Source: Aestuariivirga litoralis
GTDB taxonomy: Bacteria; Pseudomonadota; Alphaproteobacteria; Rhizobiales; Aestuariivirgaceae
DNA: 64,000 nucleotides
Reading direction: 5' to 3'
NCBI RefSeq assembly: GCF_003234965.1
Contig: NZ_QKVK01000001.1
Coordinates: 763,937-827,936 of the forward strand
The notes below the pieces were generated by a model. The model saw only the letters and a list, made by a program, of their open reading frames with translations, was not told the origin of the DNA and made no database searches. The translations under genes and the position numbers were made by a program. Shown in pieces: positions 1 through 8,173 of the stretch (positions are counted from its first letter, which is position 1; each line of letters starts with the position of its first letter).

Positions 1-708
1 GTCATTGGCGAGATAGGCATCGAACACGATGTCGTTCAGCATGCCGGCGCCCCCCATCATGCCCGCCATGCCCTGCATCATGCCGCCGCCTGCATTGGAG
101 CCGGAATGGTTCATCTGCGAATGGTCCATGCCCTGCGAGGAGCCATGCATCGTGTGGCCGGCATGTGCACCGCCGCCACCCTGCAGTTCGGCGAGGATCT
201 CCTGCGGGTTGCGGAAGGTGAAGTCATGCAGCATCACCACATGCTCGTGGTCATCGAACACCGGCTGCTTCACCTCGTTGACGATGAGGGGGGCCGCCAG
301 CAGCTGCTGCTCCTGCAGGCCCATGTGGGAATGCATCCAGTGCGTACCGGCGCGGGTATTGGCGAAGTCGTAGTCCTTGCTGGCGCCGGGCGCGATGGCG
401 GGCTCGCCATACATGGCCACGCCATCCTGGCCGAAGGGCGGGGTGAGGCCGTGCCAGTGGATGATGGTGTCGCTGTCGGTGTCGTTCTTCACCCGCACGC
501 GGAAATGTTCGCCGAACATCATGGAGAGGCCCGGCTTGCCGTCGGGCCCGGTGAGACCATAGACGGTGGCGGCCCGTCCCTTCACCTCCAGCACGCGCTT
601 CGACACGGTGAGGAGCTTCGGCTCGGGCTCGGCCACGGCAAGGCGCGGCAGGCCCATGAGAGAGGTGCCGGCAAGGCCGGCCAGCAGGATTTCGCGGCGA
701 TTCATCAT
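1..708 (-). CDS. Multicopper oxidase, N-terminal part (cut by window edge)
   Basis: The first 236 codons of an exported copper oxidase; the 3' part lies outside the window. The N-terminus carries a twin-arginine motif (NRREILLAG) followed by a hydrophobic stretch and a likely cleavage site near AVA, so export of the folded protein by Tat is expected. Two copper-ligand motifs of the first cupredoxin domain are visible: HWHG (about residue 95) and HSHMG (about residue 140). A Met/His/Gly-rich loop near residues 205-230 (HAGHTMHGSS, then GGGMMQGMAGMMGG) resembles the methionine-rich copper-binding inserts of CopA/CueO-type enzymes. Copper detoxification or phenol/metal oxidation is the likely role, but the type 1 copper site cannot be seen. 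Two adjacent ATG codons (708 and 705) could start it. Confidence 0.85.
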   Translation of the reverse strand, partial: MMNRREILLAGLAGTSLMGLPRLAVAEPEPKLLTVSKRVLEVKGRAATVYGLTGPDGKPGLSMMFGEHFRVRVKNDTDSDTIIHWHGLTPPFGQDGVAMYGEPAIAPGASKDYDFANTRAGTHWMHSHMGLQEQQLLAAPLIVNEVKQPVFDDHEHVVMLHDFTFRNPQEILAELQGGGGAHAGHTMHGSSQGMDHSQMNHSGSNAGGGMMQGMAGMMGGAGMLNDIVFDAYLAND

Positions 709-777
709 CCGTCCCTGTACGTTCATCGCCCCTATGTGGATGCGATTTGCGGCAGGAAGCGGGCAGACCTCTGGCTG

Positions 778-1731
778 CTAGAGGTTGCGGCCGATGGCGA
801 GGAACTTCTCCCGGCGCTGGCTGCGCAACGCATCGGGCGACAGGCCCTCGAGGCTGGCGAGGGCCTTGCCGATGGCCACCCCGGTGGCCGAAATCGCCTC
901 GGACGCCGCGCGGTGCGCACCACCCTTGGGCTCCGGGATGATCTCGTCGATGACGCCGAGCTTCTTCAGGTCCTGGGCGGTGATCTTCATCGCTGCCGCC
1001 GCATCCTTGGCGCGCGCCGCGTCGCGCCACAGGATGGAGGCGGCACCCTCGGGCGAGATGACGCTGTAGATGGCGTGTTCCAGCATCATCACCACGTTGG
1101 CCGTGGCAATCGCGATGGCGCCACCGGAACCACCCTCGCCGATCACCACCGAGACGGTGGGAACGCCAAGCGCCAGGCAGCAGTCGGTCGAGCGCGCGAT
1201 GGCCTCCGCCTGGCCACGCTCCTCCGCATCGATGCCGGGATAGGCGCCGGCGGTGTCGACGAAGGAGATGACGGGAAGCCCGAAGCGGTCGGCCGTTTCC
1301 ATGAGCCTCACCGCCTTGCGGTAGCCCTCCGGGCGCGCCATGCCGAAGTTGCGCTTGAGCCGGGAGGCCGTGTCATTGCCCTTTTCCTGGCCCAGCACCA
1401 TGACGGGCTGGCCCTGGAAACGGCCAAGGCCGCCCACCACCGCGAAGTCCTCGGCGAACTTGCGGTCGCCGGCCATGGGGGTGAATTCGGTGATCAGCTG
1501 GCCGATGTAGTCCACCGCATGCGGGCGTTCCGGGTGGCGCGCCACCTGGGCCTTCTGCCAGGGTTCGAGGCTGGCATAGAGGTCGGTCAGCTGCTTGGCC
1601 GCCTTCTTCTCCAGCCCCTTCACCTCGTCCGAGATCGAGACGGTCTTGTCGCCGGTGGCCAGCGCGCGCAGTTCCGCGATCTTGCCTTCCAGTTCGGCGA
1701 GAGGGGCTTCGAAATCGAGATAAGTGGGCAT
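778..1731 (-). CDS. accA: Acetyl-CoA carboxylase carboxyltransferase subunit alpha
   Basis: AccA, with AccD, forms the carboxyltransferase that moves CO2 from biotinyl-BCCP to acetyl-CoA, the first committed step of fatty acid synthesis in the cytoplasm. At 317 residues it has the normal family length. The N-terminal part shows the usual opening ([15 protein letters not shown]). The crotonase-like core carries [12 protein letters not shown], then [12 protein letters not shown], and ends in the [11 protein letters not shown] segment typical of AccA. It lies 56 bp downstream of xerD on the same strand, a pairing common in alphaproteobacteria, and may be cotranscribed with it. Confidence 0.97.
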   Translation of the reverse strand: MPTYLDFEAPLAELEGKIAELRALATGDKTVSISDEVKGLEKKAAKQLTDLYASLEPWQKAQVARHPERPHAVDYIGQLITEFTPMAGDRKFAEDFAVVGGLGRFQGQPVMVLGQEKGNDTASRLKRNFGMARPEGYRKAVRLMETADRFGLPVISFVDTAGAYPGIDAEERGQAEAIARSTDCCLALGVPTVSVVIGEGGSGGAIAIATANVVMMLEHAIYSVISPEGAASILWRDAARAKDAAAAMKITAQDLKKLGVIDEIIPEPKGGAHRAASEAISATGVAIGKALASLEGLSPDALRSQRREKFLAIGRNL

Positions 1732-1787
1732 TGGGCCTCGAAACGGGTCAGTGTTGGCGCGGAAACTGGCCGTGCTCAGTCAGGAAG

Positions 1788-2708
1788 TCAACTTTTCTTG
1801 GCAAGCGGATGGTGGGTCTCCACCACCTCGCGCAGCCGCTCGGCCTGCACGTGGGTATAGATCTGGGTGGTCGAAATGTCAGCATGGCCAAGCATTTGCT
1901 GGACGGCGCGGAGGTCTGCCCCACCCTCCAGCAGGTGGCTGGCGAAACCATGGCGCAGCACGTGGGGCGAGAGTCTTGCGGTATCGAGCCCGGCCTCCCG
2001 GCCCAGGGCCTTGAGCTCCAGTGCGAAATGCTGCCGCGTCAGGTGCCCGGCGGCGCCCGAGGACGGGAACAGCCATTTCGACCCCGCGAGGCCGGTTTTG
2101 CGGAGGGTTGCGAGATAGTCCGTCAGCGCCTCCCGCGCCGTGGCGGAGACCGGCACCAGCCGTTCCCGCCCGCCCTTGCCCTTGACCAGGATGAAGTCCT
2201 TCTCCGCACTTGCCGCCTGTGCCGTGAGGCCGACGAGTTCGGAGACGCGCAGCCCCGTCGCATAGAGCAGTTCGATCAGGCACAGCATCCGCTGCGCCTT
2301 GACGAGCTGCCTGCCCTCGGCCTTCCCCACCCGCGCCCGGGCGGCCCCCGCCAGCGCCTCGACGTCGGCCTGCGAGATCATCTTGGGCAGCGGGCGTGCG
2401 GCACGCGGGCTGTCGATCGCCGTGGCGGGATTGTCCTTCGCCAGCCCGTCGCCATGCAGGAAGCGGTGGAACTGCCGGATGGCGGAAAGCTTGCGCGCTG
2501 CCGAGGAGCGGGCAAGGCCCAGGGTCTCCAGCGTTTCGAGGTGCCGGCGGATATCCTCCGGCCCTGCCGCCTTGAGGTCGGAGATGCCCTCGGCATAGGC
2601 TTCGAGGTCGCGGCGGTAGGCGGCAAGCGTGTTCCGCGATGCGCCGCGCTCGGCCGCCATCATTTCGAGGAAGCGGTCGATCAGGCGCTGGGAGACGCTA
2701 TTTGGCAC
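1788..2708 (-). CDS. xerD: Site-specific tyrosine recombinase XerD
   Basis: XerD acts with XerC at dif to resolve chromosome dimers. The 306-residue protein has the N-terminal SAM-like core-binding domain (about 1-95) and the C-terminal catalytic domain. The catalytic set is visible: Arg in TGLRVSEL, Lys in VKGKGGRERL, HVLRHGFASHLL, LGHADISTTQ and the nucleophile Tyr in IYTHV. The length and the accA neighbour favour the housekeeping recombinase over a phage integrase. The start is GTG at 2708, inside the end of the 47-codon gene upstream (11-bp overlap), so translation is probably coupled. No in-frame ATG lies close by. Confidence 0.95.
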   Translation of the reverse strand: MPNSVSQRLIDRFLEMMAAERGASRNTLAAYRRDLEAYAEGISDLKAAGPEDIRRHLETLETLGLARSSAARKLSAIRQFHRFLHGDGLAKDNPATAIDSPRAARPLPKMISQADVEALAGAARARVGKAEGRQLVKAQRMLCLIELLYATGLRVSELVGLTAQAASAEKDFILVKGKGGRERLVPVSATAREALTDYLATLRKTGLAGSKWLFPSSGAAGHLTRQHFALELKALGREAGLDTARLSPHVLRHGFASHLLEGGADLRAVQQMLGHADISTTQIYTHVQAERLREVVETHHPLAKKS

Positions 2709-2841
2709 GCAGCTTCTCGCTGGGCAGCGGCTTCACGATTTCCGTCTGCTCGGGCGGAAAATGCGACAGCGCCCAGGCGCTGCCATAGACCGCCCCCACG
2801 AGAAACCCCACGACCAGAACGAATTTCACCGTATCGGGCAT
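2698..2841 (-). CDS. Small single-pass membrane protein upstream of xerD
   Basis: A 47-codon ORF from ATG at 2841 to TAG at 2698. Residues 6-25 are hydrophobic (KFVLVVGFLVGAVYGSAWAL) and the tail is polar with several prolines and charges (PPEQTEIVKPLPSEKLRAK), so a single membrane helix with a short soluble tail is likely. Its stop codon overlaps the xerD start by 11 bp in another frame, an arrangement typical of real coupled genes. The ribosome-binding site is weak (GGTGAT). It faces away from aroK across a 105-bp promoter region. I do not recognise the family and give no function. Confidence 0.6.
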   Translation of the reverse strand: MPDTVKFVLVVGFLVGAVYGSAWALSHFPPEQTEIVKPLPSEKLRAK

Positions 2842-2946
2842 CGATCACCACCACAGAAGGCCAGTGTAGCGGTTCGCTTCCGCTTCGGAAAGGCTTTGCG
2901 GCGGAACACCTTGCACGATAGAACCGGCCGGAATTGAGGAGACCGG

Positions 2947-3543
2947 ATGGCACGCCGTTCGATTGCAAAGGAGACCGAATTGGTCCGGCAGCGGCTGGGG
3001 CAACGCCCCATCGTGCTCGTCGGTCTGATGGGGGCCGGCAAGACGAGCGTGGGCCGCAGGCTGGCCGAGAAGCTGCGCATCCCCTTCGTCGACGCCGACC
3101 ACGAGATCGAGGCGGCGGCCGGCAAATCCATCAAGGACATCTTCGCCGACCATGGCGAGCCCTATTTCCGCGAGGGCGAGCGCCGGGTGATCCAGCGTCT
3201 GATCGGCAATGGCGCGCAGGTGCTCGCCACCGGCGGCGGTGCCTACATGAACGACGAGACCCGGCAGCGCATCCAGGAGAGCGGCATCTCCGTCTGGCTC
3301 AAGGCCACGCTGCCAATCCTGATGAAGCGGGTGATGAAGCGGCAGGACCGGCCGCTGCTCCAGAACGAGGACCCACAGGCGGTGATGCGCGCCCTGATCG
3401 ACAAGCGCTACCCGGTCTATGCGCTGGCTGACGTCACGGTGGAAAGCCGCGACGTGCAGCACGGCCAGATGGTGAACGACGTGGTCCGGGCGCTGGCGCA
3501 GTGGGACGGATGGGACAGCAAGAAGAAGACCAGTGATGAGTGA
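2947..3543 (+). CDS. aroK: Shikimate kinase
   Basis: Phosphorylates shikimate to shikimate 3-phosphate with ATP, step five of the chorismate pathway. The 198-residue P-loop kinase shows Walker A GLMGAGKTS (about 26-34), the shikimate-binding region FVDADHEIE, the G-rich ATGGGAYM segment, and the lid RQDRPLL with its ATP/substrate-contacting arginines. The roughly 20-residue N-terminal extension before the fold is common in alphaproteobacterial AroK. It is first in an aroK-aroB-CorC-like operon and overlaps aroB by 8 bp. Confidence 0.97.
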   Translation: MARRSIAKETELVRQRLGQRPIVLVGLMGAGKTSVGRRLAEKLRIPFVDADHEIEAAAGKSIKDIFADHGEPYFREGERRVIQRLIGNGAQVLATGGGAYMNDETRQRIQESGISVWLKATLPILMKRVMKRQDRPLLQNEDPQAVMRALIDKRYPVYALADVTVESRDVQHGQMVNDVVRALAQWDGWDSKKKTSDE

Positions 3544-4672
3544 CCTCAATGCCGCCGAACGGCGCGAAACCGTGCCCGTCTCGCTGGGCGACCGCAGCTA
3601 TGACATCCACATCGGCGAGGGCCTGCTGGCCCGGGCCGGCGAGGTGGTGGCGCCCTTCCTGAAGCGCCCGCTCACCGCCATCGTGACCGACCAGAACGTC
3701 GCCGCCGCGCATCTCGCGACGCTTGAGCGCGCGCTGGCGGCGAAAGGCATCCGCTCCACCGCCATCGTCATGCCGCCGGGCGAGAAGACCAAGAGCTACC
3801 AGCACCTCGCCGAACTCTGCGACAAGCTGCTGGCGGCCGGCATCGAACGCCGCGACCGCATCATCGCCTTCGGCGGCGGCGTGATCGGCGACCTCGCGGG
3901 CTTTGCCGCCGCGATCCTGCGGCGCGGTGTGGACTTCATCCAGATCCCGACGACGCTCCTGTCGCAGGTGGACTCGTCCGTTGGCGGCAAGACCGGCATC
4001 AATTCGCCTTATGGCAAGAACCTGATCGGCGCCTTCCACCAGCCGCTCGCCGTCATCACCGACATCGCGCTGCTCGACACGCTGCCGAAGCGCGAACTGG
4101 CGGCAGGCTATGCCGAAGTCGCCAAGTATGGCCTGCTGGGCGATGCCGATTTCTTCGAATGGCTGGAGGGTGCGGCCCCCGCCATCATGCGCGGCGATTC
4201 ACAGGCGCGAATCCATGCGATCCGCAAGTCCTGCGAGGCCAAGGCGCAGATCGTGGCGGAGGACGAGCACGAGACCGGCGTGCGCGCACTTCTGAACCTC
4301 GGCCACACCTTCGGCCATGCGCTCGAATCCGCCACCGGCTATTCGCAGCGCCTGCTGCATGGCGAGGGCGTCTCGATCGGCATGGTGCAGGCCTTCCGCT
4401 TCTCCGAGCGCCAGAAGCTCTGCCCGCCCGGCACCGCGGACCGCGTGGCCAGGCACCTGAAGTCGGTGGGCCTGCCCATTCACGCCTCGCAGATCCCGGG
4501 CGAACTTCCGCCGCCCGCCACGCTGGTCGAGATCATGCGGCAGGACAAGAAGGCCCAGGGCGGCAAGCTCACCTTCATCCTCGCCCGCGACATCGGCGAG
4601 GCCTTCATCGCCAGGGATGTGAACGAGCATGACGTGCTGAACTTCCTGACGGAGGACCTCCGCCAGCGATGA
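3536..4672 (+). CDS. aroB: 3-dehydroquinate synthase
   Basis: Converts DAHP to 3-dehydroquinate using NAD and a divalent metal, step two of the shikimate pathway. Visible landmarks are the NAD-binding GGGVIGDLAGF, the LSQVDSSVGGKTGIN active-site stretch, and metal ligands in NLGHTFGHALE and LHGEGVSIGM. A GTG at 3533 immediately precedes the ATG at 3536; I chose the ATG. The gene overlaps the aroK end by 8 bp, and its TGA overlaps the ATG of the next gene, so the three are very likely coupled. Confidence 0.97.
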   Translation: MSDLNAAERRETVPVSLGDRSYDIHIGEGLLARAGEVVAPFLKRPLTAIVTDQNVAAAHLATLERALAAKGIRSTAIVMPPGEKTKSYQHLAELCDKLLAAGIERRDRIIAFGGGVIGDLAGFAAAILRRGVDFIQIPTTLLSQVDSSVGGKTGINSPYGKNLIGAFHQPLAVITDIALLDTLPKRELAAGYAEVAKYGLLGDADFFEWLEGAAPAIMRGDSQARIHAIRKSCEAKAQIVAEDEHETGVRALLNLGHTFGHALESATGYSQRLLHGEGVSIGMVQAFRFSERQKLCPPGTADRVARHLKSVGLPIHASQIPGELPPPATLVEIMRQDKKAQGGKLTFILARDIGEAFIARDVNEHDVLNFLTEDLRQR

Positions 4673-5958
4673 GCCCCGACCCTGGATTAACCAGCGCCGC
4701 GATCCTCGCCCTGCTCGTCCTTTCCGGCTTCGCGGCGGCCCTCCGGGCGGCCCTGTGGAATGCATCGCGCACGAGGCTCGGCGAACTCCAGAAGCGCGGC
4801 ATCCAGGGTGCTGCGACGGCGCTGAAGCTGCTGGAGGACGAAGACCGCACCATGGGCGCGCTCGCGCTGGCCAAGCTGCTGGCGGCCATGCTGGCGGCCG
4901 GCCTTGCCGCCTTCCTGCTGTTCCACATTTTCCCGCTGCTGCAGGCGAGCCTCGCATCCATCGCGCTGATCGTCGTCTTCGCCTTCCTTGGCCTGGTGCT
5001 GCCCGATGCCTTTGCGGCGCGCCGTGCGGACCGTGCGGCGGTGATGCTCTCAGGGCCCGCATCCCTGCTGGTGGCCGTGCTCGGGCCTCCTGCCGCGGCA
5101 CTCGAAGCCGCCGCGCGCGGGCTCCTCACGCTGACCGGCTCCGGCACGGCGGACGAAACCCATACCATGCATGAGGAACTGCGCGAGGCGATCGACCTCC
5201 ACGCCAAGGACGGCACGGTGGTGAAGAACGACCGCGACATGCTCTCCGGCATCCTCGCCATGCAGGACCTCGAGGTCGCCGACATCATGGTCCACCGCAC
5301 CAAGATGACGATGCTCGACATCGAGGAAGACCCGAAGGAGATCGTCAACACCGTGCTGAAGAGCGGCCACACGCGAATCCCGGTGTGGAAGGACACGCCC
5401 GACAACATCATCGGCGTGCTGCATGCCAAGAACCTCTTCGCAGCACTCCAGAAGCACAATGGCGATGCCGCGAAGGTCGACATCGAGGACATCCTTCTGC
5501 CGCCCTGGTTCGTGCCCGATACCCGCGCCATCCCCGACCAGCTCAATGCCTTCCTGAAGCGCAAGAGCCACTTCGCCATCGTGGTCGATGAATATGGCGA
5601 GGTGCAGGGCCTGGTGACGCTCGAGGACATCATCGAGGAGATCGTCGGCGACATCAAGGACGAGCACGATGCAGTGGCGTCCGGCGTGCGGCCGAAGCCC
5701 GACGGCTCCTATCTCGTCGATGGCTCCGTCGCCATCCGCGACCTGAACCGCGCCTTCGACTGGGCACTCCCCGACGATGAGGCCAACACCATCGCCGGCC
5801 TCGTCATCCACGAGGCGCGTATGATCCCCGAAGTCGGCCAGGCCTTCGTCTTCCACGGCTTCCGCTTCGAGATCCTGAAGAAGCGCCGCCACCAGATCAC
5901 GGCGCTGCGCATGAGCCCGGTGAAGCGCGAGGGCGAGGCGGCCCCGGAAGCCAATTAG
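4669..5958 (+). CDS. HlyC/CorC (CNNM) family transporter with CBS pair
   Basis: A 429-residue membrane protein with an N-terminal CNNM-type region of four hydrophobic segments (about residues 5-25, 60-85, 90-115, 125-145). A tandem CBS pair follows (about 200-330; VADIMVHRTKM and VVDEYGEVQGLVTLEDIIEE) and then a CorC_HlyC C-terminal domain (about 345-425). Relatives are linked to Mg2+/Co2+ homeostasis, and the CBS pair usually senses Mg-ATP; the substrate here is inferred only. It starts with ATG overlapping the aroB stop by 4 bp. A shikimate-operon position for this family is common in alphaproteobacteria. Confidence 0.9.
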   Translation: MSPDPGLTSAAILALLVLSGFAAALRAALWNASRTRLGELQKRGIQGAATALKLLEDEDRTMGALALAKLLAAMLAAGLAAFLLFHIFPLLQASLASIALIVVFAFLGLVLPDAFAARRADRAAVMLSGPASLLVAVLGPPAAALEAAARGLLTLTGSGTADETHTMHEELREAIDLHAKDGTVVKNDRDMLSGILAMQDLEVADIMVHRTKMTMLDIEEDPKEIVNTVLKSGHTRIPVWKDTPDNIIGVLHAKNLFAALQKHNGDAAKVDIEDILLPPWFVPDTRAIPDQLNAFLKRKSHFAIVVDEYGEVQGLVTLEDIIEEIVGDIKDEHDAVASGVRPKPDGSYLVDGSVAIRDLNRAFDWALPDDEANTIAGLVIHEARMIPEVGQAFVFHGFRFEILKKRRHQITALRMSPVKREGEAAPEAN

Positions 5959-5980
5959 CCGTCCAGCGAAATCCCACATC

Positions 5981-6055
5981 CATCATGGCCGGGCGTGTCC
6001 CGGCCATCCTTTCACGGCGGCAAAGAGGATCGCCGGGACAAGCCCCGCGATGACG
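5981..6055 (+). repeat. Two-hairpin palindromic (REP-like) element, copy 1
   Basis: A non-coding element between two convergent genes. Hairpin 1 is ATGGCCGGG / CCCGGCCAT with loop CGTGT (5985-6007). Hairpin 2 is ATCGCCGGG / CCCCGCGAT with loop ACAAG (6029-6051), one mismatch. The outer ends form an imperfect inverted repeat (CATCATGG... / ...CGATGACG). The layout matches the element at 10093-10168 and the core of the 131-bp tandem repeats at 63464-64000. It may also help end transcription of the CorC-like gene. Confidence 0.75.
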
Positions 6056-6084
6056 ATATCAAGACTGCGCGTGAAGCAGGCCCC

Positions 6085-6366
6085 TTACGCCGCCGAGGCC
6101 TGGATCGCCAGCGCGTGCACGCGCTCCTTCAGCTCCTCCGCCAGCGCGGCATTCACCATCCTGTGCTGCTCGACCCGCGACTTTCCTCGGAAAGCCTCCG
6201 CCACGATGACCACGCGGAAATGGCTCTCGCCATCGGGCCGCGATCCCGAGTGCCCCGCGTGGTGGTGGGACTCGTCGATCACCTGAAGTGCCGCCGGCGC
6301 GAAACTTTCGCTCAGCTTCTTGGTGATTCTTTGGCCAACGGGGCCGAGATCATGGGATGGCGTCAT
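6085..6366 (-). CDS. BolA family protein
   Basis: A 93-residue protein with the BolA fold, including the conserved HHHAGHSG region, the SHFRVVIVAEAF strand-helix segment and the final HALAIQA. BolA proteins pair with monothiol glutaredoxins (Grx4/GrxD) to bind and deliver Fe-S clusters; some bind DNA. I chose ATG at 6366 because GAGGGAC lies just upstream; in-frame starts at 6378 (ATG) and 6384 (GTG) would add 4-6 residues. It is divergent from the J-domain gene, with 60 bp between them. Confidence 0.9.
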   Translation of the reverse strand: MTPSHDLGPVGQRITKKLSESFAPAALQVIDESHHHAGHSGSRPDGESHFRVVIVAEAFRGKSRVEQHRMVNAALAEELKERVHALAIQASAA

Positions 6367-6426
6367 TTGGTCCCTCATGCGCACGAGGCTTGCTTGGGCG
6401 CGGCTCTATCACCATAATTGGCAGCG

Positions 6427-7032
6427 ATGAAGCTCGATTCAAAATACTTCGACAAGATCCGCGTGAAGCCTTCGACCGACAAGAAGAAGGCGGCGGAGAC
6501 GATTCCCCAGTGCGACTGGCCGGATTGCCCGCGCCCGGGCCGCCACAAGGCGCCCATGGGCCGCGGCCACGAGGGCAAGTTCTACAATTACTGCACCGAG
6601 CATGTGCAGGAGTACAACAAGTCCTACAACTACTTCCAGGGCATGAAGGACGACGAGATGCAGGAGTTCCAGAGGAACGCCCGCCTCGGCGAGCGTCCGA
6701 CCTGGAAACTGGGCCAGAATGCCACCCCCAATGCCTCCGCCGTGCGCCGCCGCGGCGCCCAGTTGCGGGATGATCCCTTCGGGCTTGCCGCCAAGGCCGG
6801 CAAGCAGCCGGGCCGCCACCCGTCCGGCCGGGCGCTCCGCTCGACCGAGCTCAAGGCCCTGCAAACGCTGAATCTGGACGATACCGCCACGCCCGAGCAG
6901 GTGAAGACCCAGTACAAGACCCTGGTGAAGCGTCTTCACCCAGACGCGAACAATGGCAGCCGGGCCAACGAGGATACGCTGAAGGCGGTGATCCAGGCCT
7001 ATGACCACCTTCGTTCAAGTGGGTTCTGCTAG
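6427..7032 (+). CDS. J-domain (DnaJ-like) protein
   Basis: A 201-residue protein with a C-terminal J domain (about 145-200) carrying the HPD tripeptide in KRLHPDANN, which stimulates DnaK ATPase. The N-terminal half has a Cys-containing patch (CDWPDCPRPGRHKAP, then NYCTEH), which may bind a metal, and no Gly/Phe or zinc-finger region of true DnaJ. This architecture, divergent from bolA and upstream of cobS, is familiar in alphaproteobacteria. The start is ATG 6427; an upstream TTG at 6418 seems less likely. The client is unknown. Confidence 0.9.
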   Translation: MKLDSKYFDKIRVKPSTDKKKAAETIPQCDWPDCPRPGRHKAPMGRGHEGKFYNYCTEHVQEYNKSYNYFQGMKDDEMQEFQRNARLGERPTWKLGQNATPNASAVRRRGAQLRDDPFGLAAKAGKQPGRHPSGRALRSTELKALQTLNLDDTATPEQVKTQYKTLVKRLHPDANNGSRANEDTLKAVIQAYDHLRSSGFC

Positions 7033-7173
7033 CTCATGTCCCGCCCAGGCGGCCCCACCTGAGCGATAAGGACATGCGCCCACTCAAGTTCTGGGCGGCG
7101 CAAAGCCTTGCCCGGCAGGGCCCGACCGTCTAAAACCCGCCCGCGTAACCCCGGAACATGAAGATCTCCTGAC

Positions 7174-8163
7174 ATGATTGCGAAGGCCCCTGCAGAGTCG
7201 AACGGCATGCCCGACACCAAGGCGTCGGTGAAGCAGCTCTTCGGCTTCGACTCGAACATGGAAGTTCCCGCCTATTCCAAGGCCTCGGAACATGTCCCGG
7301 ACCTCGATCCGGACTATCTCTTCAACCGCGAGACCACGCTCGCCATTCTCGCGGGCTTCGCCTACAACCGCCGCGTCATGGTGACGGGCTATCACGGCAC
7401 CGGCAAGTCGACCCACATCGAGCAGGTCGCCGCCCGCCTCAACTGGCCCTGCATCCGCGTCAACCTCGACAGCCACATCTCGCGCATCGACCTGATCGGC
7501 AAGGACGCGATCGTGCTGCAGGAAGGAAAGCAGGTCACCGAGTTCCGCGAAGGCATCCTGCCCTGGGCCTACCAGCACAATGTGGCGCTCGTCTTCGACG
7601 AATATGACGCCGGCCGCCCGGACGTGATGTTCGTGATCCAGCGCATCCTCGAAAGCTCCGGCAAGCTGACGCTGCTCGACCAGTCGCGCGTCATCCGCCC
7701 GCATGCCGCCTTCCGGCTTTTTGCCACGGCCAATACGATCGGCCTTGGCGACACCACGGGCCTCTATCACGGCACGCAGCAGATCAACCAGGCGCAGATG
7801 GACCGCTGGTCCATCATTACGGCGCTCAACTACCTGCCGCATGCGCAGGAGGTGGGCATCGTTGCGGCGAAGTCGAAGCACTTCGACAACGAGAAGGGCC
7901 GCAAGATCATTTCCAACATGGTGCGCGTGGCGGATTTGACCCGCAACGCCTTCATGCAGGGCGATCTCTCGACCGTCATGAGCCCCCGCACCGTCATCAC
8001 CTGGGCGCAGAATGCCGAGATCTTCGGCGACGTTGGCTTCGCCTTCCGCGTGACCTTCCTCAACAAGTGCGACGAGCTGGAGCGCAGCGTGGTGGCCGAG
8101 TTCTACCAGCGCTGCTTCGGCGAGGAGCTGCCGGAATCCTCCGCCCACATCGCCATTGCCTGA
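7174..8163 (+). CDS. cobS: Aerobic cobaltochelatase subunit CobS
   Basis: The AAA+ ATPase subunit of the CobN-CobS-CobT complex that inserts Co2+ into hydrogenobyrinic acid a,c-diamide in aerobic cobalamin synthesis. Walker A is GYHGTGKST (about 71-79), Walker B is LVFDEYDAG, and sensor 1 lies in [14 protein letters not shown]. At 329 residues it has the expected length. cobT follows after 10 bp in the same operon. The 141 bp upstream contain no cobalamin riboswitch that I can recognise. CobN is not in the window. Confidence 0.97.
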   Translation: MIAKAPAESNGMPDTKASVKQLFGFDSNMEVPAYSKASEHVPDLDPDYLFNRETTLAILAGFAYNRRVMVTGYHGTGKSTHIEQVAARLNWPCIRVNLDSHISRIDLIGKDAIVLQEGKQVTEFREGILPWAYQHNVALVFDEYDAGRPDVMFVIQRILESSGKLTLLDQSRVIRPHAAFRLFATANTIGLGDTTGLYHGTQQINQAQMDRWSIITALNYLPHAQEVGIVAAKSKHFDNEKGRKIISNMVRVADLTRNAFMQGDLSTVMSPRTVITWAQNAEIFGDVGFAFRVTFLNKCDELERSVVAEFYQRCFGEELPESSAHIAIA

Positions 8164-8173
8164 GTGATGTAAG

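Noticed and set aside
1788..2708. Tyrosine recombinase as a sign of a prophage or island
   Set aside because: Length, motifs and accA neighbourhood fit housekeeping XerD; no att duplication or phage genes nearby.
7033..7173. Cobalamin riboswitch upstream of cobS
   Set aside because: The 141-bp leader is too short, and I see no B12-box-like sequence.
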